The notes beneath the pieces were generated by a model. The model had not been told where the DNA came from. It worked only from the letters and a program-made list of their open reading frames with translations, and did not search any database. The position numbers and the translations under genes are program-made. Of a stretch of 64,000 nt of DNA, positions 17,136 through 26,603 are shown piece after piece. Source of the DNA: an uncultured Bacteroides sp. (GTDB lineage Bacteria > Bacteroidota > Bacteroidia > Bacteroidales > Bacteroidaceae); the NCBI GenBank assembly GCA_900766005.1, contig CAAFTU010000041.1, positions 1 to 64,000 of the forward strand. The letters run 5' to 3'. Within the stretch, counting starts at the first letter, position 1. Each line of letters starts with the position of its first letter.

Positions 17136-17498
17136 ATGTTTGCAGACGATAAAAGTATTGAAAACATCCAACAGTTGTTTTTCGAGTTCAAGAAATATAT
17201 CGAACTTCAAAAAGAATACACCAAGCTAGAACTGACAGAGAAACTAACCATTCTCTTTTCTACCTTGATCATGATACTTATCCTTATCATTCTTGGCATG
17301 GTAGCTCTGTTTTATCTGCTTTTTGCCCTGGCCTACATTCTGGAACCTTATGTAGGAGGACTCACCATCAGCTTCGCTATCATTGCAAGCATCAACGTTG
17401 TATTGATTCTGTTAGTTGTAGCCTTCCGCAAGAAACTGATCATTACTCCCATGGTTAATTTCCTGGCGAACCTGTTTCTAACTGATTCTAACAAATAA
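17136..17498 (+). CDS. DUF1469 / phage-holin-like membrane protein
   Basis: A 120-residue inner-membrane protein of the Phage_holin_3_6 (DUF1469) family. A charged N-terminal helix (about 8-40, FFEFKKYIELQKEYTKLELT) is followed by two transmembrane segments (about 42-70 and 77-100) and a short cytoplasmic tail. The holin label is historical; members are chromosomal envelope proteins. It lies 27 bp after the YtxH gene and 25 bp before the next. Confidence 0.85.
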   Translation: MFADDKSIENIQQLFFEFKKYIELQKEYTKLELTEKLTILFSTLIMILILIILGMVALFYLLFALAYILEPYVGGLTISFAIIASINVVLILLVVAFRKKLIITPMVNFLANLFLTDSNK

Positions 17499-17523
17499 TT
17501 TGTTCAATCCAAACTGTAAAACG

Positions 17524-17787
17524 ATGAATGCACAAACACCTCCTGCCAAGAAGATTACGCTGGAAGAAATCACCGAGAGAAAAAGAATGCTGCTGGATGA
17601 GATTCGTGCGCAGAAAACAGTCATGGCTCATACAGCCCGAGAGATTTTTGCCCCCTTAACGCCTGCGGCCAGCAAGACAAACGCCTTGATGCGCTCATTC
17701 GACACAGGCATGGCCATCTTCGACGGAGTGATGCTGGGGGTTAAATTTATGCGTAAAGTACGCTCATACTTTAGAAGAATGAAATAA
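17524..17787 (+). CDS. Small helical protein of the YtxH/DUF1469 cassette
   Basis: An 87-residue protein with no recognised domain. The ATG before NAQTPPAKKITLEE is preferred to a TTG eight codons upstream. The first half is a charged helix (EEITERKRMLLDEIRAQK), the second has a hydrophobic stretch (FDTGMAIFDGVMLGVKFM) and a basic end (RKVRSYFRRMK), so peripheral or single-pass membrane association is likely. It is the third gene of an envelope-type cassette. Confidence 0.75.
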   Translation: MNAQTPPAKKITLEEITERKRMLLDEIRAQKTVMAHTAREIFAPLTPAASKTNALMRSFDTGMAIFDGVMLGVKFMRKVRSYFRRMK

Positions 17788-17791
17788 AAAA

Positions 17792-17834
17792 CAGCCATCC
17801 GGACGCTCTCGATTGAAGAGATGCCGAATGGCTG
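17792..17834 (-). terminator. Terminator of manA
   Basis: CAGCCATCCGG pairs with CCGAATGGCTG (one mismatch) and is followed on the minus strand by a T-run at 17786-17791. It lies 25 bp past the manA stop and may also stop the convergent YtxH cassette. Confidence 0.65.
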
Positions 17835-17858
17835 ATATATTGTGTCAAGACAAGCAGG

Positions 17859-18830
17859 TTACACGTAAGTCTCCATCAACTTCACGCCACCTTCTTCCGG
17901 AGTGATTACCAAATCCTGGGTAGTAGCCGGAAGCAGAATCGTTTCACCTGCACGAACTGAAAGTTCGTGACCTTCATTGTCTTTCATCTTGCAGGCACCT
18001 TCCATACAAATGAAAATAACGAAAGAATCAAGTTCTGAATAATCGCAGCTGATTTCTTCTGTCATGTCATACAGGGAAGTAGTAAAGTAAGGACAAGCCA
18101 CCAATTCTACCGGCTCGTCTTTCACTGCTTCATATTTCGTACGATAATCATCAAGCACTTCGTAATTGATAGCCTCACGAGCTAAATCCGTATGCAATTC
18201 ACGCGTTTTACCGTTCGCATCCTTACGGTTGAAATCATAGATGCGGTAAGTAATATCAGATGTCTGCTGAATTTCAGCGATAAACGATCCAGCACCGATG
18301 CTATGCACACGTCCTGCCGGCAGGAAGAACACATCTCCCGGGTGAACTTCATACTCCTGCAACACATCAGTAATGGTATTGTTCAGCACGCGATCCTTAT
18401 ATTCTTTAGGAGTAATTTCTTCAGAAAAGCCAGAACGCAGCTTGGCACCCTTATCAGCATTGACCACATACCACATTTCAGTTTTCCCCATGGAGTTATG
18501 ACGTTTCTTGGCCAATTCATCCGACGGATGTACTTGAATGGACAAATCCTGCTTAGCATCAATGAACTTAATCAGCAAAGGAAATTTATTTCCGAAACGA
18601 GCATAGTTGGCTTCTCCCACCAACTCTTCACGGTAACGTTTCACCATATCAGTCAGTGTCAATCCTTTTTCAGGACCGTTGGCTACTACAGACTCATTTC
18701 CTTCAACGCCAGAAATTTCCCAGCTTTCCCCTACTCCCTTCAAGTCCGAATTCAAATTCTTGAACGGAATAATCTTGTCGCCCCCCCAAAGCGTCTGCTT
18801 CAGAATAGGTTCGAATTTTAATGGATACAT
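17859..18830 (-). CDS. manA: Class I mannose-6-phosphate isomerase
   Basis: A 323-residue zinc enzyme interconverting fructose 6-phosphate and mannose 6-phosphate. It has the cupin metal site: QVHPSDELAKK (about 99-109), the Glu in GKTEMWYVV and the His in LPAGRVHSIGAG; an Arg in TYRIYDFNR fits the active site. The length is that of the short bacterial form lacking the long helical insert. It stands alone, convergent with the YtxH cassette, and provides mannose derivatives for glycan synthesis or feeds mannose into glycolysis. Confidence 0.93.
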   Translation of the reverse strand: MYPLKFEPILKQTLWGGDKIIPFKNLNSDLKGVGESWEISGVEGNESVVANGPEKGLTLTDMVKRYREELVGEANYARFGNKFPLLIKFIDAKQDLSIQVHPSDELAKKRHNSMGKTEMWYVVNADKGAKLRSGFSEEITPKEYKDRVLNNTITDVLQEYEVHPGDVFFLPAGRVHSIGAGSFIAEIQQTSDITYRIYDFNRKDANGKTRELHTDLAREAINYEVLDDYRTKYEAVKDEPVELVACPYFTTSLYDMTEEISCDYSELDSFVIFICMEGACKMKDNEGHELSVRAGETILLPATTQDLVITPEEGGVKLMETYV

Positions 18831-19063
18831 TTTGTTTTTCTTGTTATAAACTTAGATTACATTTACTCGGATTTTTACAATCCGCGACAAACATACAAAA
18901 AATACGCTATATTATAATAGAATTGAAGGATAATAATCATACTTTAACATGACCTGCTCCTTGTAATGTTAACTTTATTAGGTTTAAAAAAAATATTGAG
19001 TGAACTAACTTAGGTATAACATCTGAAGTTGTCAACCAAATCCAGTACAGTACATTCTGCCCC

Positions 19064-19250
19064 CTAAACTATAGGTTTGTCACTCGTAAAGCATAGCTTT
19101 AGGGAGGATAAACCTATGCTTTACGGGTGCTAAAGCGCTGCTTTTTGTGCCGCTTTCGTAAACGGCACAGCGCTGTCATTGAAACGTGCAGTGCTGCTCA
19201 GCCCGAATGAAAGTACAGATGAAAGTATGATTCACCTTTCACCCTTCATT
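19064..19250. repeat. Intergenic palindromic repeat, copy A
   Basis: Contains a 17-base sequence at 19064-19080 (CTAAACTATAGGTTTGT) identical to 53947-53963. A 12-base inverted repeat follows, CGTAAAGCATAG at 19085-19096 and its complement at 19114-19125, built on the same GTAAAGC/GCTTTA(G) core as copy B, then ATAGGTTT/AAACCTAT arms. The block ends with CCTTTCACCCTTCAT (19235-19249), 14 of 15 bases the same as 54023-54037. Confidence 0.75.
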
Positions 19251-19469
19251 GCAACTCGCTTATTTACACCTTTTTCACGATGAACCATTCACCGGCAACA
19301 CGCACAACCCCGTTGCGATGGGGCATGGAAACGAGGAAGCGAGGAAACAGAACTCCCCAGACGATATACGGACAGAAAATCCGACAGAAAAGCAGAAAGC
19401 AACCGCTTTGCCTTTACAAAGCCAAAGGCTAAACTTTGCTAAAGCCGGTTTTATATTTAGGCGGAATAA

Positions 19470-19501
19470 TTTGTGAGTAAGAAAGAATTTCCTTTTATTT
19501 G
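19470..19501 (+). promoter_or_regulatory. Promoter of galM
   Basis: TTTG at 19470-19473 and TTTATTTG at 19494-19501 (one base off TAnnTTTG) are 20 bp apart; start near 19506, 20 bp before the galM ATG. Confidence 0.6.
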
Positions 19502-19525
19502 CAATAAAATTTAATAATACCAGAC

Positions 19526-20623
19526 ATGAATAACACATTCCCAACTGAAGGAAATATCTCGGGGCTCAGCCGTGAGGATTTCCAACGAGAGATAGACAAT
19601 AAAAAAACCGATTTATTTATCCTCAAAAATGCAAAGGGAATGGAAGTAGCTGTAACCAATTACGGATGCGCCATTCTTTCTATTATGGTACCGGACAAAA
19701 ACGGTCAGTATGCCAACGTAATCCTTGGCCATGACAGCATTGACCATGTGATTAACAGCCCGGAACCTTTCTTAAGTACTACAATTGGACGCTACGGAAA
19801 CCGCATAGCGAAAGGAAAATTCACTTTATTCGGTGAAAGTCACGAACTGACCATCAACAACGGACCCAACTCATTGCACGGCGGACCTACAGGTTTCCAT
19901 GCCCGCGTATGGGATGCCGTACAGACAGACGAAAGCACAATTAAGTTTTATTATACTTCTGCCGACGGAGAAGAAGGCTTCCCGGGCAATCTGAAAGTCA
20001 AAATGACCTACCGCCTGGACAGCGAAGAAAATGCCCTTATCATTGAGTACCGGGCCACAACCGACAAAGCAACGGTAGTCAATCTGACCAACCACGGTTT
20101 CTTCAATCTGGCCGGCATTGCCAATCCTACTCCTACGGTCAACAACCACATTGTGACAATCAATGCCGACTTCTATACTCCGATTGATGAAGTTTCCATC
20201 CCCACAGGAGAAATTGCCAAGGTGGAAGGAACTCCGATGGACTTCCGTACCCCTCACACAGTGGGCGAACGTATTGATGAAAAATTCCAGCAACTGATAT
20301 TCGGTGCAGGCTATGACCACTGCTATGTGCTCAACAAGGCAGAAAGCGGTTCGCTCGACCTGGCAGCCACTTGCAAGGACCCCGAAAGCGGACGCATGAT
20401 GGAAGTCTACACCACCGAAAACGGAGTACAGCTGTATACCGGCAACTGGCTGAACGGCTTTGAGGGAGCTCACGGTGCCACTTTCCCGGCACGCAGCGCC
20501 ATCTGCTTCGAAGCACAATGCTTCCCCGACACTCCGAACAAGGCACACTTCCCGTCGGCTACACTGCTGCCGGGAGATGAATACCAGCAGACTACTATTT
20601 ATAAATTTTCTGTAGAACAATAA
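19526..20623 (+). CDS. galM: Aldose 1-epimerase (mutarotase)
   Basis: A 365-residue galactose mutarotase converting beta- to alpha-D-galactose for galactokinase. Family blocks are TNYGCAILSIMVPD, IGRYGNRIAKGKF, the catalytic His in NNGPNSLHGGPTGFH, NLTNHGFFNLAG and the catalytic Glu in CFEAQCFPD. There is no signal peptide, so it acts in the cytoplasm. It heads galM-transporter-galK, a galactose-use operon with gaps of 41 and 47 bp. Confidence 0.95.
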   Translation: MNNTFPTEGNISGLSREDFQREIDNKKTDLFILKNAKGMEVAVTNYGCAILSIMVPDKNGQYANVILGHDSIDHVINSPEPFLSTTIGRYGNRIAKGKFTLFGESHELTINNGPNSLHGGPTGFHARVWDAVQTDESTIKFYYTSADGEEGFPGNLKVKMTYRLDSEENALIIEYRATTDKATVVNLTNHGFFNLAGIANPTPTVNNHIVTINADFYTPIDEVSIPTGEIAKVEGTPMDFRTPHTVGERIDEKFQQLIFGAGYDHCYVLNKAESGSLDLAATCKDPESGRMMEVYTTENGVQLYTGNWLNGFEGAHGATFPARSAICFEAQCFPDTPNKAHFPSATLLPGDEYQQTTIYKFSVEQ

Positions 20624-20664
20624 CTTAATATTTATTTTATCATAGAAACCACAATTAAATTATC

Positions 20665-21930
20665 ATGACACAAGAAAAAAACCAATGGGGAGCAATCGTC
20701 ATTATGATTGCCCTCTTCGCAATGATTGCTTTCGTAACCAACCTTTGCTCTCCGATGGCAATCATCGTAAAAAACGACTTTGGAGCTAGCAATGTCCTGG
20801 CACAAATCGGTAACTACGGTAACTTTATTGCCTACTTACTGATGGGTATCCCTTCGGGTATGCTGATTGCCAAATATGGTTATAAGAAAACAGCACTGAT
20901 CGGTCTGATAGTAGGTATCATTGGTATTCTCGTACAATGGCTCAGCGGACACGTAGGCAAAGAAAGTGCATTTTTGGTATACCTGATCGGTGCGTTCATC
21001 TCTGGTTTCACCATGTGTATTTTGAATGCCGTAGTAAACCCGATGCTGAACCTTCTTGGCGGTGGCGGAAACAAAGGCAACCAGCTGATTCAAATCGGCG
21101 GTGTATTCAACAGTGCTGCTGCTGTAGCTGTATACATCATCATGGGTGCTCTGATCGGTGATGCTGCCAAAGCACATATTGCCGATGCAACTCCAGCATT
21201 GATGATTGCGCTGGCTATTTTCATTGTAGGATTCATTGGTATTTTCTTCACTAAGATTGAAGAGCCCGAACAAGCACCGGTTGATATCAGTCTGGTAAAA
21301 GGAGCTTTGAAATACCGTCATTTCGTATTGGGTATTTTGGCTATCTTCCTGTATATGGGTGTCGAAGTAGGTACTCCTACTTATATTCTCCAATACCTGA
21401 CTGCACCTATCGAAGAAGGCGGCAAAGGCATGCAAGCAGACATCGTGGGACTGATTGTAGCTGTTTACTGGCTGATGATGCTGGTGGGCCGTTTTGTAGG
21501 TGGCGCTATCGGTGGCAAGATTTCCAGCCGTGTCATGATTACAGCAGTTGCTTCACTGAGCATCGCATTGGTATTGTTCGGTATGTATGCTCCTAACACA
21601 CTGGTAAGCGTTCCGGGCATCGACTGGGCTAATCTGCAGCTTATCTGGGCTGAAGTGCCGGTAGGTATCTTTGCCTTCCTAATGGTAGGTCTTTGCACCA
21701 GCGTAATGTGGGGCGGTATCTTCAACATGGCCGTAGAAGGATTGGGCAAATATACAGCCATTGCCAGCGGTATCTTCATGACCATGGTATTCGGTTGCGC
21801 AGTGATGGTAGCTATCCAAGGTCTCGTTGCCGACATGACTGACTACATGACTAGTTATTGGGTTGTAGTAGGCTGTGCTGCTTACATTTTGTTCTACGCC
21901 CTCATCGGTTCAAGAGTTTCGAAAAAGTAA
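20665..21930 (+). CDS. gluP: Glucose/galactose MFS transporter
   Basis: A 421-residue major facilitator with 12 predicted membrane helices, resembling the glucose/galactose FucP-like group (opening helix QWGAIVIMIALFAMIAFVTN; MGIPSGMLIAKYGYKKTALIG as the loop 2-3 signature; VGRFVGGAIGGKISSR in the second half). It imports sugar by proton or sodium symport. Its place between galM and galK points to galactose as a main substrate. Confidence 0.9.
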   Translation: MTQEKNQWGAIVIMIALFAMIAFVTNLCSPMAIIVKNDFGASNVLAQIGNYGNFIAYLLMGIPSGMLIAKYGYKKTALIGLIVGIIGILVQWLSGHVGKESAFLVYLIGAFISGFTMCILNAVVNPMLNLLGGGGNKGNQLIQIGGVFNSAAAVAVYIIMGALIGDAAKAHIADATPALMIALAIFIVGFIGIFFTKIEEPEQAPVDISLVKGALKYRHFVLGILAIFLYMGVEVGTPTYILQYLTAPIEEGGKGMQADIVGLIVAVYWLMMLVGRFVGGAIGGKISSRVMITAVASLSIALVLFGMYAPNTLVSVPGIDWANLQLIWAEVPVGIFAFLMVGLCTSVMWGGIFNMAVEGLGKYTAIASGIFMTMVFGCAVMVAIQGLVADMTDYMTSYWVVVGCAAYILFYALIGSRVSKK

Positions 21931-21977
21931 AAAGTAATTAAACTTTTACAGAATATTTACCTTAAAACATTATTATC

Positions 21978-23132
21978 ATGGATATAGAATTCGTAAGAAG
22001 TCGCTTCATCAAACACTTTGATGGCACTACAGGTTATTTATATGCATCACCCGGACGTATCAACTTGATCGGCGAACACACTGACTACAACGGCGGTTTC
22101 GTATTCCCGGGAGCAATCGACAAAGGAATGATTGCAGAAATCAAACCCAACGGCACAGATACTGTCAGAGCTTACTCTATCGACTTGAAAGACTATGTTG
22201 AATTCGGTCTGAAAGAAGAAGATGCTCCTCATGCCAGCTGGGCAAGATACATCTTTGGCGTGTGCCGCGAAATGATCAAGCGTGGCGTTGACGTGAAAGG
22301 TTTCAATACGGCTTTTGCCGGCGATGTGCCTCTGGGAGCTGGAATGTCATCTTCTGCAGCTTTGGAAAGCACTTACGCTTTTGCCCTCAACGACCTGTTT
22401 GGTGAAAACAAGATAGACAAGTTTGAATTGGCCAAAGTGGGTCAAGCTACAGAACACAACTACTGTGGCGTGAACTGCGGAATCATGGACCAGTTTGCTT
22501 CTGTATTCGGAAAGAAAGGCAGCTTGATTCGTTTGGATTGCCGCTCACTGGAATACCAATACTTCCCGTTTGATCCTCAAGGCTACCGTCTGGTGCTGGT
22601 TGACTCTGTTGTAAAACACGAATTGGCTTCTTCTGCATACAACAAGCGCCGTCAGAGCTGCGAAGCGGCTGTGGCTGCCATCCAGAAAAAACATCCGCAT
22701 GTAGAATACTTGCGCGACTGTACAATGGAAATGCTGCAAGAGGCTAAGGCTGACATCAGCGAAGAAGACTTCATGCGTGCAGAATATGTGATTGAAGAAA
22801 TCCAGCGCGTACTGGACGTTTGTGATGCTTTGGAAAAAGGCGACTACGAAACAGTAGGCCAAAAGATGTATGAAACTCACCAAGGCATGAGCAAGCTTTA
22901 CGAAGTGAGCTGCGAAGAACTCGACTTCCTGAACGACTTGGCATTCGATTGCGGCGTGACAGGTTCACGTGTAATGGGTGGCGGTTTTGGCGGATGCACC
23001 ATCAACTTGGTTAAAGAAGAGCTGTATGGCACATTCATTGAAAAAGCCAAAGAAGAGTTCACGAAAAAATTCGGCAGAAATCCGAAAATTTACGACGTTG
23101 TCATCAGCGACGGCGCTCGCAGATTGGAATAA
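21978..23132 (+). CDS. galK: Galactokinase
   Basis: A 384-residue GHMP kinase that phosphorylates galactose to galactose 1-phosphate. The signature PGRINLIGEHTDYNGGFVFP (about 25-44), the ATP loop PLGAGMSSSAALES (about 118-131) and the C-terminal GSRVMGGGFGGCTINLV are complete, as is the catalytic Asp region GIMDQFASVFG. It ends the galM operon, with a terminator 20 bp downstream. No galT or galE is in the window. Confidence 0.97.
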   Translation: MDIEFVRSRFIKHFDGTTGYLYASPGRINLIGEHTDYNGGFVFPGAIDKGMIAEIKPNGTDTVRAYSIDLKDYVEFGLKEEDAPHASWARYIFGVCREMIKRGVDVKGFNTAFAGDVPLGAGMSSSAALESTYAFALNDLFGENKIDKFELAKVGQATEHNYCGVNCGIMDQFASVFGKKGSLIRLDCRSLEYQYFPFDPQGYRLVLVDSVVKHELASSAYNKRRQSCEAAVAAIQKKHPHVEYLRDCTMEMLQEAKADISEEDFMRAEYVIEEIQRVLDVCDALEKGDYETVGQKMYETHQGMSKLYEVSCEELDFLNDLAFDCGVTGSRVMGGGFGGCTINLVKEELYGTFIEKAKEEFTKKFGRNPKIYDVVISDGARRLE

Positions 23133-23151
23133 AACAACACGTATATAAAGG

Positions 23152-23190
23152 TAAAGGCGGCATCGATAAGAGAGCCGCCTTTATTTTTAC
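23152..23190 (+). terminator. Terminator of the galM-galK operon
   Basis: A perfect 10-bp stem, TAAAGGCGGC / GCCGCCTTTA, with a 12-base loop and a T-run after it, 20 bp past the galK stop. Confidence 0.85.
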
Positions 23191-23286
23191 AAATTCATGC
23201 CAGTGAAAACAGCAGCCCTCTCCGAATTGATACAGACAGCAATAAAAAAGATGGTATTTTTGGATTGTAAAATCCACATAAAGAGT

Positions 23287-23294
23287 TATCTTTG
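23287..23294 (+). promoter_or_regulatory. -7 element of tkt-rpiB
   Basis: TATCTTTG, a perfect TAnnTTTG. A TTG at 23265-23267 is 19 bp upstream. This would give a 5' leader of about 110 nt before the tkt ATG. Confidence 0.5.
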
Positions 23295-23409
23295 CCAAAG
23301 ATATGTAGAATATGACTCATTATGTCAACTTACAAAGCCGCCGACAAGGCATAACTTGGCAAGGTCATTGACATTTTAGCAAAAAGCCAATTATTTAATA
23401 ATCTTACAT

Positions 23410-25419
23410 ATGAACGATAAAAAACTTATGAATCGTGCAGCGGACAATATCAGAATTCTTGCTGCTTCAATGGTTGAAAAAGCTAAATCCGGTCACCCGG
23501 GTGGTTCCATGGGTGGTGCTGATTTTGTAAATGTGCTTTTCTCTGAGTTCCTTGTATACGACCCTGAAAATCCCCGTTGGGAAGGCCGCGACCGTTTCTT
23601 CCTCGATCCGGGACACATGTCTCCGATGCTCTACTCAACATTGGCATTGACAGGAAAATACACATTGGAAGAACTGAAACAATTCCGCCAATGGGGAAGC
23701 CCTACTCCCGGACACCCGGAAGTGGACATCATGCGCGGCATTGAAAACACATCAGGCCCGCTGGGTCAGGGACATACGTTTGCTGTAGGTGCGGCTATTG
23801 CTGCCAAGTTCCTGAAAGCACGGTTCAATGAAGTTATGAACCAAACCATCTATGCATTCATCTCGGACGGAGGTGTGCAGGAAGAAATTTCTCAAGGTGC
23901 CGGCCGTGTGGCAGGAACACTGGGGTTGGACAACCTCATCATGTTCTATGATGCCAATGACATCCAGCTTTCTACTGAGACGAAAGACGTAACGGTAGAA
24001 AATACTGCCATGAAATATGAAGCATGGGGATGGAAAGTAATCAGCATCAACGGTAACGACCCTGACGAAATTCGTGCAGCTCTGAAAGAAGCACAGGCTG
24101 AAAAAGAACGTCCTACCCTGATTATCGGAAAAACAATCATGGGTAAAGGGGCTCGCAGAGCAGATGGCACCAGCTACGAAGCATGTTGCGCTACTCACGG
24201 AGCACCGCTGGGTGGCGATGCTTATATCAACACCATCAAGAACTTGAATGGTGACCCTGAAAATCCGTTCGTTATCTTCCCGGAAGTGGCCGAATTATAC
24301 GCCAAACGTAAAGAAGAACTGAAGAAGATTGTAGCTGAAAGATATGCAGTAAAAGAAGCATGGGCCAAAGCAAACCCGGAACTGGCAGCCAAATTGGAAT
24401 TCTTCTTCTCTGGCCAGGCTCCCAAAATCGACTGGTCATCCATCGAACAGAAAGCCAATGTTGCCACTCGCGTTGCTTCAGCTACCGTATTGAGCCTGCT
24501 GGCTACGCAAGTAGAAAATATGATTGTAGCATCAGCCGACTTGTCGAACTCTGACAAGACGGATGGTTTCTTGAAAAAAACACATGCCTTCACCAAGGGT
24601 GACTTCAGCGGAGCATTCTTCCAGGCAGGTGTTGCCGAACTGACAATGGCATGTATCTGCATCGGTATGTCTCTCCACGGAGGTGTATTGGCAGCATGCG
24701 GTACGTTCTTCGTATTCTCAGATTACATGAAACCGGCTATCCGTATGGCTGCGCTCATGGAACAACCGGTAAAATTTGTATGGTCGCACGACGCCTTCCG
24801 TGTGGGAGAAGACGGACCGACACACGAACCGGTGGAACAGGAAGTACAAATCCGATTGATGGAAAAACTGAAAAACCACAAAGGAAACAACTCAATGCTG
24901 GTACTTCGCCCTGCAGACGCAGAAGAAACAACCGTTGCCTGGAAACTTGCCATGGAAAACATGTCAACTCCTACCGGATTGATCTTCTCACGCCAGAATG
25001 TAAACAACCTGCCCGAAGGTACACCGTATGAAGAAGCTGTGAAAGGTGCTTACACCATTGCCGGTGCTGACGAGAATCCGGATGTGGTACTGGTGGCTTC
25101 CGGTTCTGAAGTTTCTACGCTGGTTGCCGGTGCCGAACTGCTCCGCAAAGACGGCGTAAAAGTACGCATCGTATCAGCTCCTTCCGAAGGTCTGTTCCGC
25201 AATCAGCCAAAAGAATACCAAGAAGCTGTTCTGCCTTCCAACGCTAAAATTTTCGGTCTCACAGCCGGACTGCCTGTCACACTGCAAGGCCTGGTAGGCA
25301 ATCAAGGTAAAGTATGGGGATTGGAATCGTTCGGTTTCTCTGCTCCTTACAAAGTGCTTGATGAAAAATTAGGATTTACAGCAGAAAATGTATATAACCA
25401 AGTAAAAGCAATGCTCTAA
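23410..25419 (+). CDS. tkt: Transketolase
   Basis: A complete 669-residue thiamine-diphosphate enzyme of the non-oxidative pentose phosphate pathway. It has the N-terminal His block KSGHPGGSMGGADF, ENTSGPLGQGHTFAVGAAIA, the TPP/Mg motif (FISDGGVQEEISQGAG to FYDANDIQ), and the C-terminal Pyr domain with the catalytic Glu region and HDAFRVGEDGPTHEPVEQ (active-site His). The stop codon TAA shares its last A with the rpiB ATG, so translation is coupled with the isomerase of the same pathway. Confidence 0.97.
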   Translation: MNDKKLMNRAADNIRILAASMVEKAKSGHPGGSMGGADFVNVLFSEFLVYDPENPRWEGRDRFFLDPGHMSPMLYSTLALTGKYTLEELKQFRQWGSPTPGHPEVDIMRGIENTSGPLGQGHTFAVGAAIAAKFLKARFNEVMNQTIYAFISDGGVQEEISQGAGRVAGTLGLDNLIMFYDANDIQLSTETKDVTVENTAMKYEAWGWKVISINGNDPDEIRAALKEAQAEKERPTLIIGKTIMGKGARRADGTSYEACCATHGAPLGGDAYINTIKNLNGDPENPFVIFPEVAELYAKRKEELKKIVAERYAVKEAWAKANPELAAKLEFFFSGQAPKIDWSSIEQKANVATRVASATVLSLLATQVENMIVASADLSNSDKTDGFLKKTHAFTKGDFSGAFFQAGVAELTMACICIGMSLHGGVLAACGTFFVFSDYMKPAIRMAALMEQPVKFVWSHDAFRVGEDGPTHEPVEQEVQIRLMEKLKNHKGNNSMLVLRPADAEETTVAWKLAMENMSTPTGLIFSRQNVNNLPEGTPYEEAVKGAYTIAGADENPDVVLVASGSEVSTLVAGAELLRKDGVKVRIVSAPSEGLFRNQPKEYQEAVLPSNAKIFGLTAGLPVTLQGLVGNQGKVWGLESFGFSAPYKVLDEKLGFTAENVYNQVKAML

Positions 25420-25853
25420 TGAAAACAATCGGATTAGCCTGTGACCATGCAGGGTTTGAATTAAAAGAATTTGTTCGCGGCTGGCTGACAGCAAAAGGAT
25501 ATGAATACAAAGATTTCGGTACATACTCAACAGAAAGCGTTGACTATCCCGACTTTGCTCATCCGCTGGCACTGGCTGTAGAAGCAGGAGAATGCAGCTG
25601 CGGTGTAGCAATCTGCGGAAGCGGAAACGGTATCAGCATGACACTGAACAAGCACCAGGGCATCCGTGCAGCTCTTTGCTGGACACCAGAAATTTCCCGT
25701 CTGGCACGCCTGCACAATGACGCCAATGTGCTCGTGATGCCGGGTCGTTTCATCAGCACGGAAGAAGCAGATTTGATTCTGACAGAATTCTTCAACACTG
25801 CATTTGAAGGCGGACGTCATCAAAAACGCATCGATAAGATTCCTGTGAAATAA
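25419..25853 (+). CDS. rpiB: Ribose-5-phosphate isomerase B
   Basis: A 144-residue RpiB/LacAB-family isomerase that interconverts ribulose 5-phosphate and ribose 5-phosphate. The substrate loop ACDHAGFELKEFV near the N-terminus, DYPDFAHPLA, CGSGNGISMTLNKHQGIRAALCW (with the base Cys in AICGSG) and the NDANVLVMPGRFI block are present. It overlaps the tkt stop by one base and ends at a shared terminator. Confidence 0.96.
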   Translation: MKTIGLACDHAGFELKEFVRGWLTAKGYEYKDFGTYSTESVDYPDFAHPLALAVEAGECSCGVAICGSGNGISMTLNKHQGIRAALCWTPEISRLARLHNDANVLVMPGRFISTEEADLILTEFFNTAFEGGRHQKRIDKIPVK

Positions 25854-25864
25854 AAAACAACCAT

Positions 25865-25897
25865 AAAAAAAGAGTAGGTTTTTCCTACTCTTTTTTT
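25865..25897. terminator. Bidirectional terminator rpiB / DUF456 gene
   Basis: AAAAAAAGAGTAGG pairs perfectly with CCTACTCTTTTTTT around five T. It ends both rpiB (plus) and the convergent DUF456 gene (minus). Confidence 0.9.
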
Positions 25898-25903
25898 ATT
25901 ATT

Positions 25904-26383
25904 TCAGCATACCAGGCTTGCTATAAACTGGTAGAAGAAATAACCGCATATCATAAATTTCAGCAACGTACCGGCAAGAAAACCGACCAGAGAGCCAACG
26001 CCTGAGCGAAGAGCCTGCGAGAACTCCTTATTACCAAGCAATTCACCTACAAGTGCCCCCAAGAAAGGACCGAAAATAATGCCCCACGGCAAAAAGAGGA
26101 GTCCGGCCAACGTGCCGACTACACAGCCCCAGTTTCCCCACTTGCTGCCACCAAAGTATTTGCTGCCCAGCATCGGAATAAAATAATCCAAGACTTGCAT
26201 CACCACGACCACCAACAGCCAGACCAGCAGCTGTGCCGTTGTAAACTGCACCTTGTCGGTGACATGAAGCAGCAGCAAACCGACATACGAGATGGGCGGT
26301 CCCGGCAAGACAGGAAGAACACAGCCTGCCATACCGGCAAGGAGACAAAGCGCCCCCACAACAATCAAAAAAATATCCAACAT
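25904..26383 (-). CDS. DUF456 membrane protein
   Basis: A 159-residue protein with three to four membrane helices and the DUF456 features: an N-terminal GCVLPVLPGPPISYVGLLLL hairpin, a central ALTVWLLVV-like helix, and two glycine-rich segments (GCVVGTLAGLLFLPWGIIFG and SGVGSLVGFLAG). The family's function is unknown. It is monocistronic, with a candidate -7 element (TATTTTTG at 26409-26416) 26 bp before its ATG. Confidence 0.9.
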   Translation of the reverse strand: MLDIFLIVVGALCLLAGMAGCVLPVLPGPPISYVGLLLLHVTDKVQFTTAQLLVWLLVVVVMQVLDYFIPMLGSKYFGGSKWGNWGCVVGTLAGLLFLPWGIIFGPFLGALVGELLGNKEFSQALRSGVGSLVGFLAGTLLKFMICGYFFYQFIASLVC

Positions 26384-26541
26384 ACCATCACTGTTTATTA
26401 ATCACACACAAAAATACAGCATCTTCTCCGAAAAGCCTCCGAGATTGCAAGAAAATACACCCTACAGTCTCATCATACACGCTGCAGCACACAAAATTTA
26501 ACAGCCTGCAGCAGGAAAAACCTGACAAATTTCTGTCTGCA

Positions 26542-26575
26542 TTTGCCCTGTTTACACAAATAAAAACTATCTTTG
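26542..26575 (+). promoter_or_regulatory. Promoter of the TPR-kor operon
   Basis: TTTG at 26542-26545 and TATCTTTG at 26568-26575 (perfect TAnnTTTG), 22 bp apart; the TPR gene starts at 26604. Confidence 0.7.
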
Positions 26576-26603
26576 CGATTAAGAATACTGAAAAACGAAA
26601 GAT

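Larger units (their letters stand above)
18831..19525. other. Intergenic region with palindromic repeats
   Basis: No gene is supported in these 695 bp. The stretch up to 19060 is AT-rich. From 19064 to about 19250 it carries inverted repeats shared with 53880-54037 (listed separately). The galM promoter lies at its right end. A 75-codon reading frame at 19249-19476 has atypical composition and no homology that I recognise. Confidence 0.7.

Noticed and set aside
19249..19476. 75-codon reading frame before galM
   Set aside because: Its composition is atypical, it overlaps the end of a repeat and the galM promoter, and no family is recognisable.
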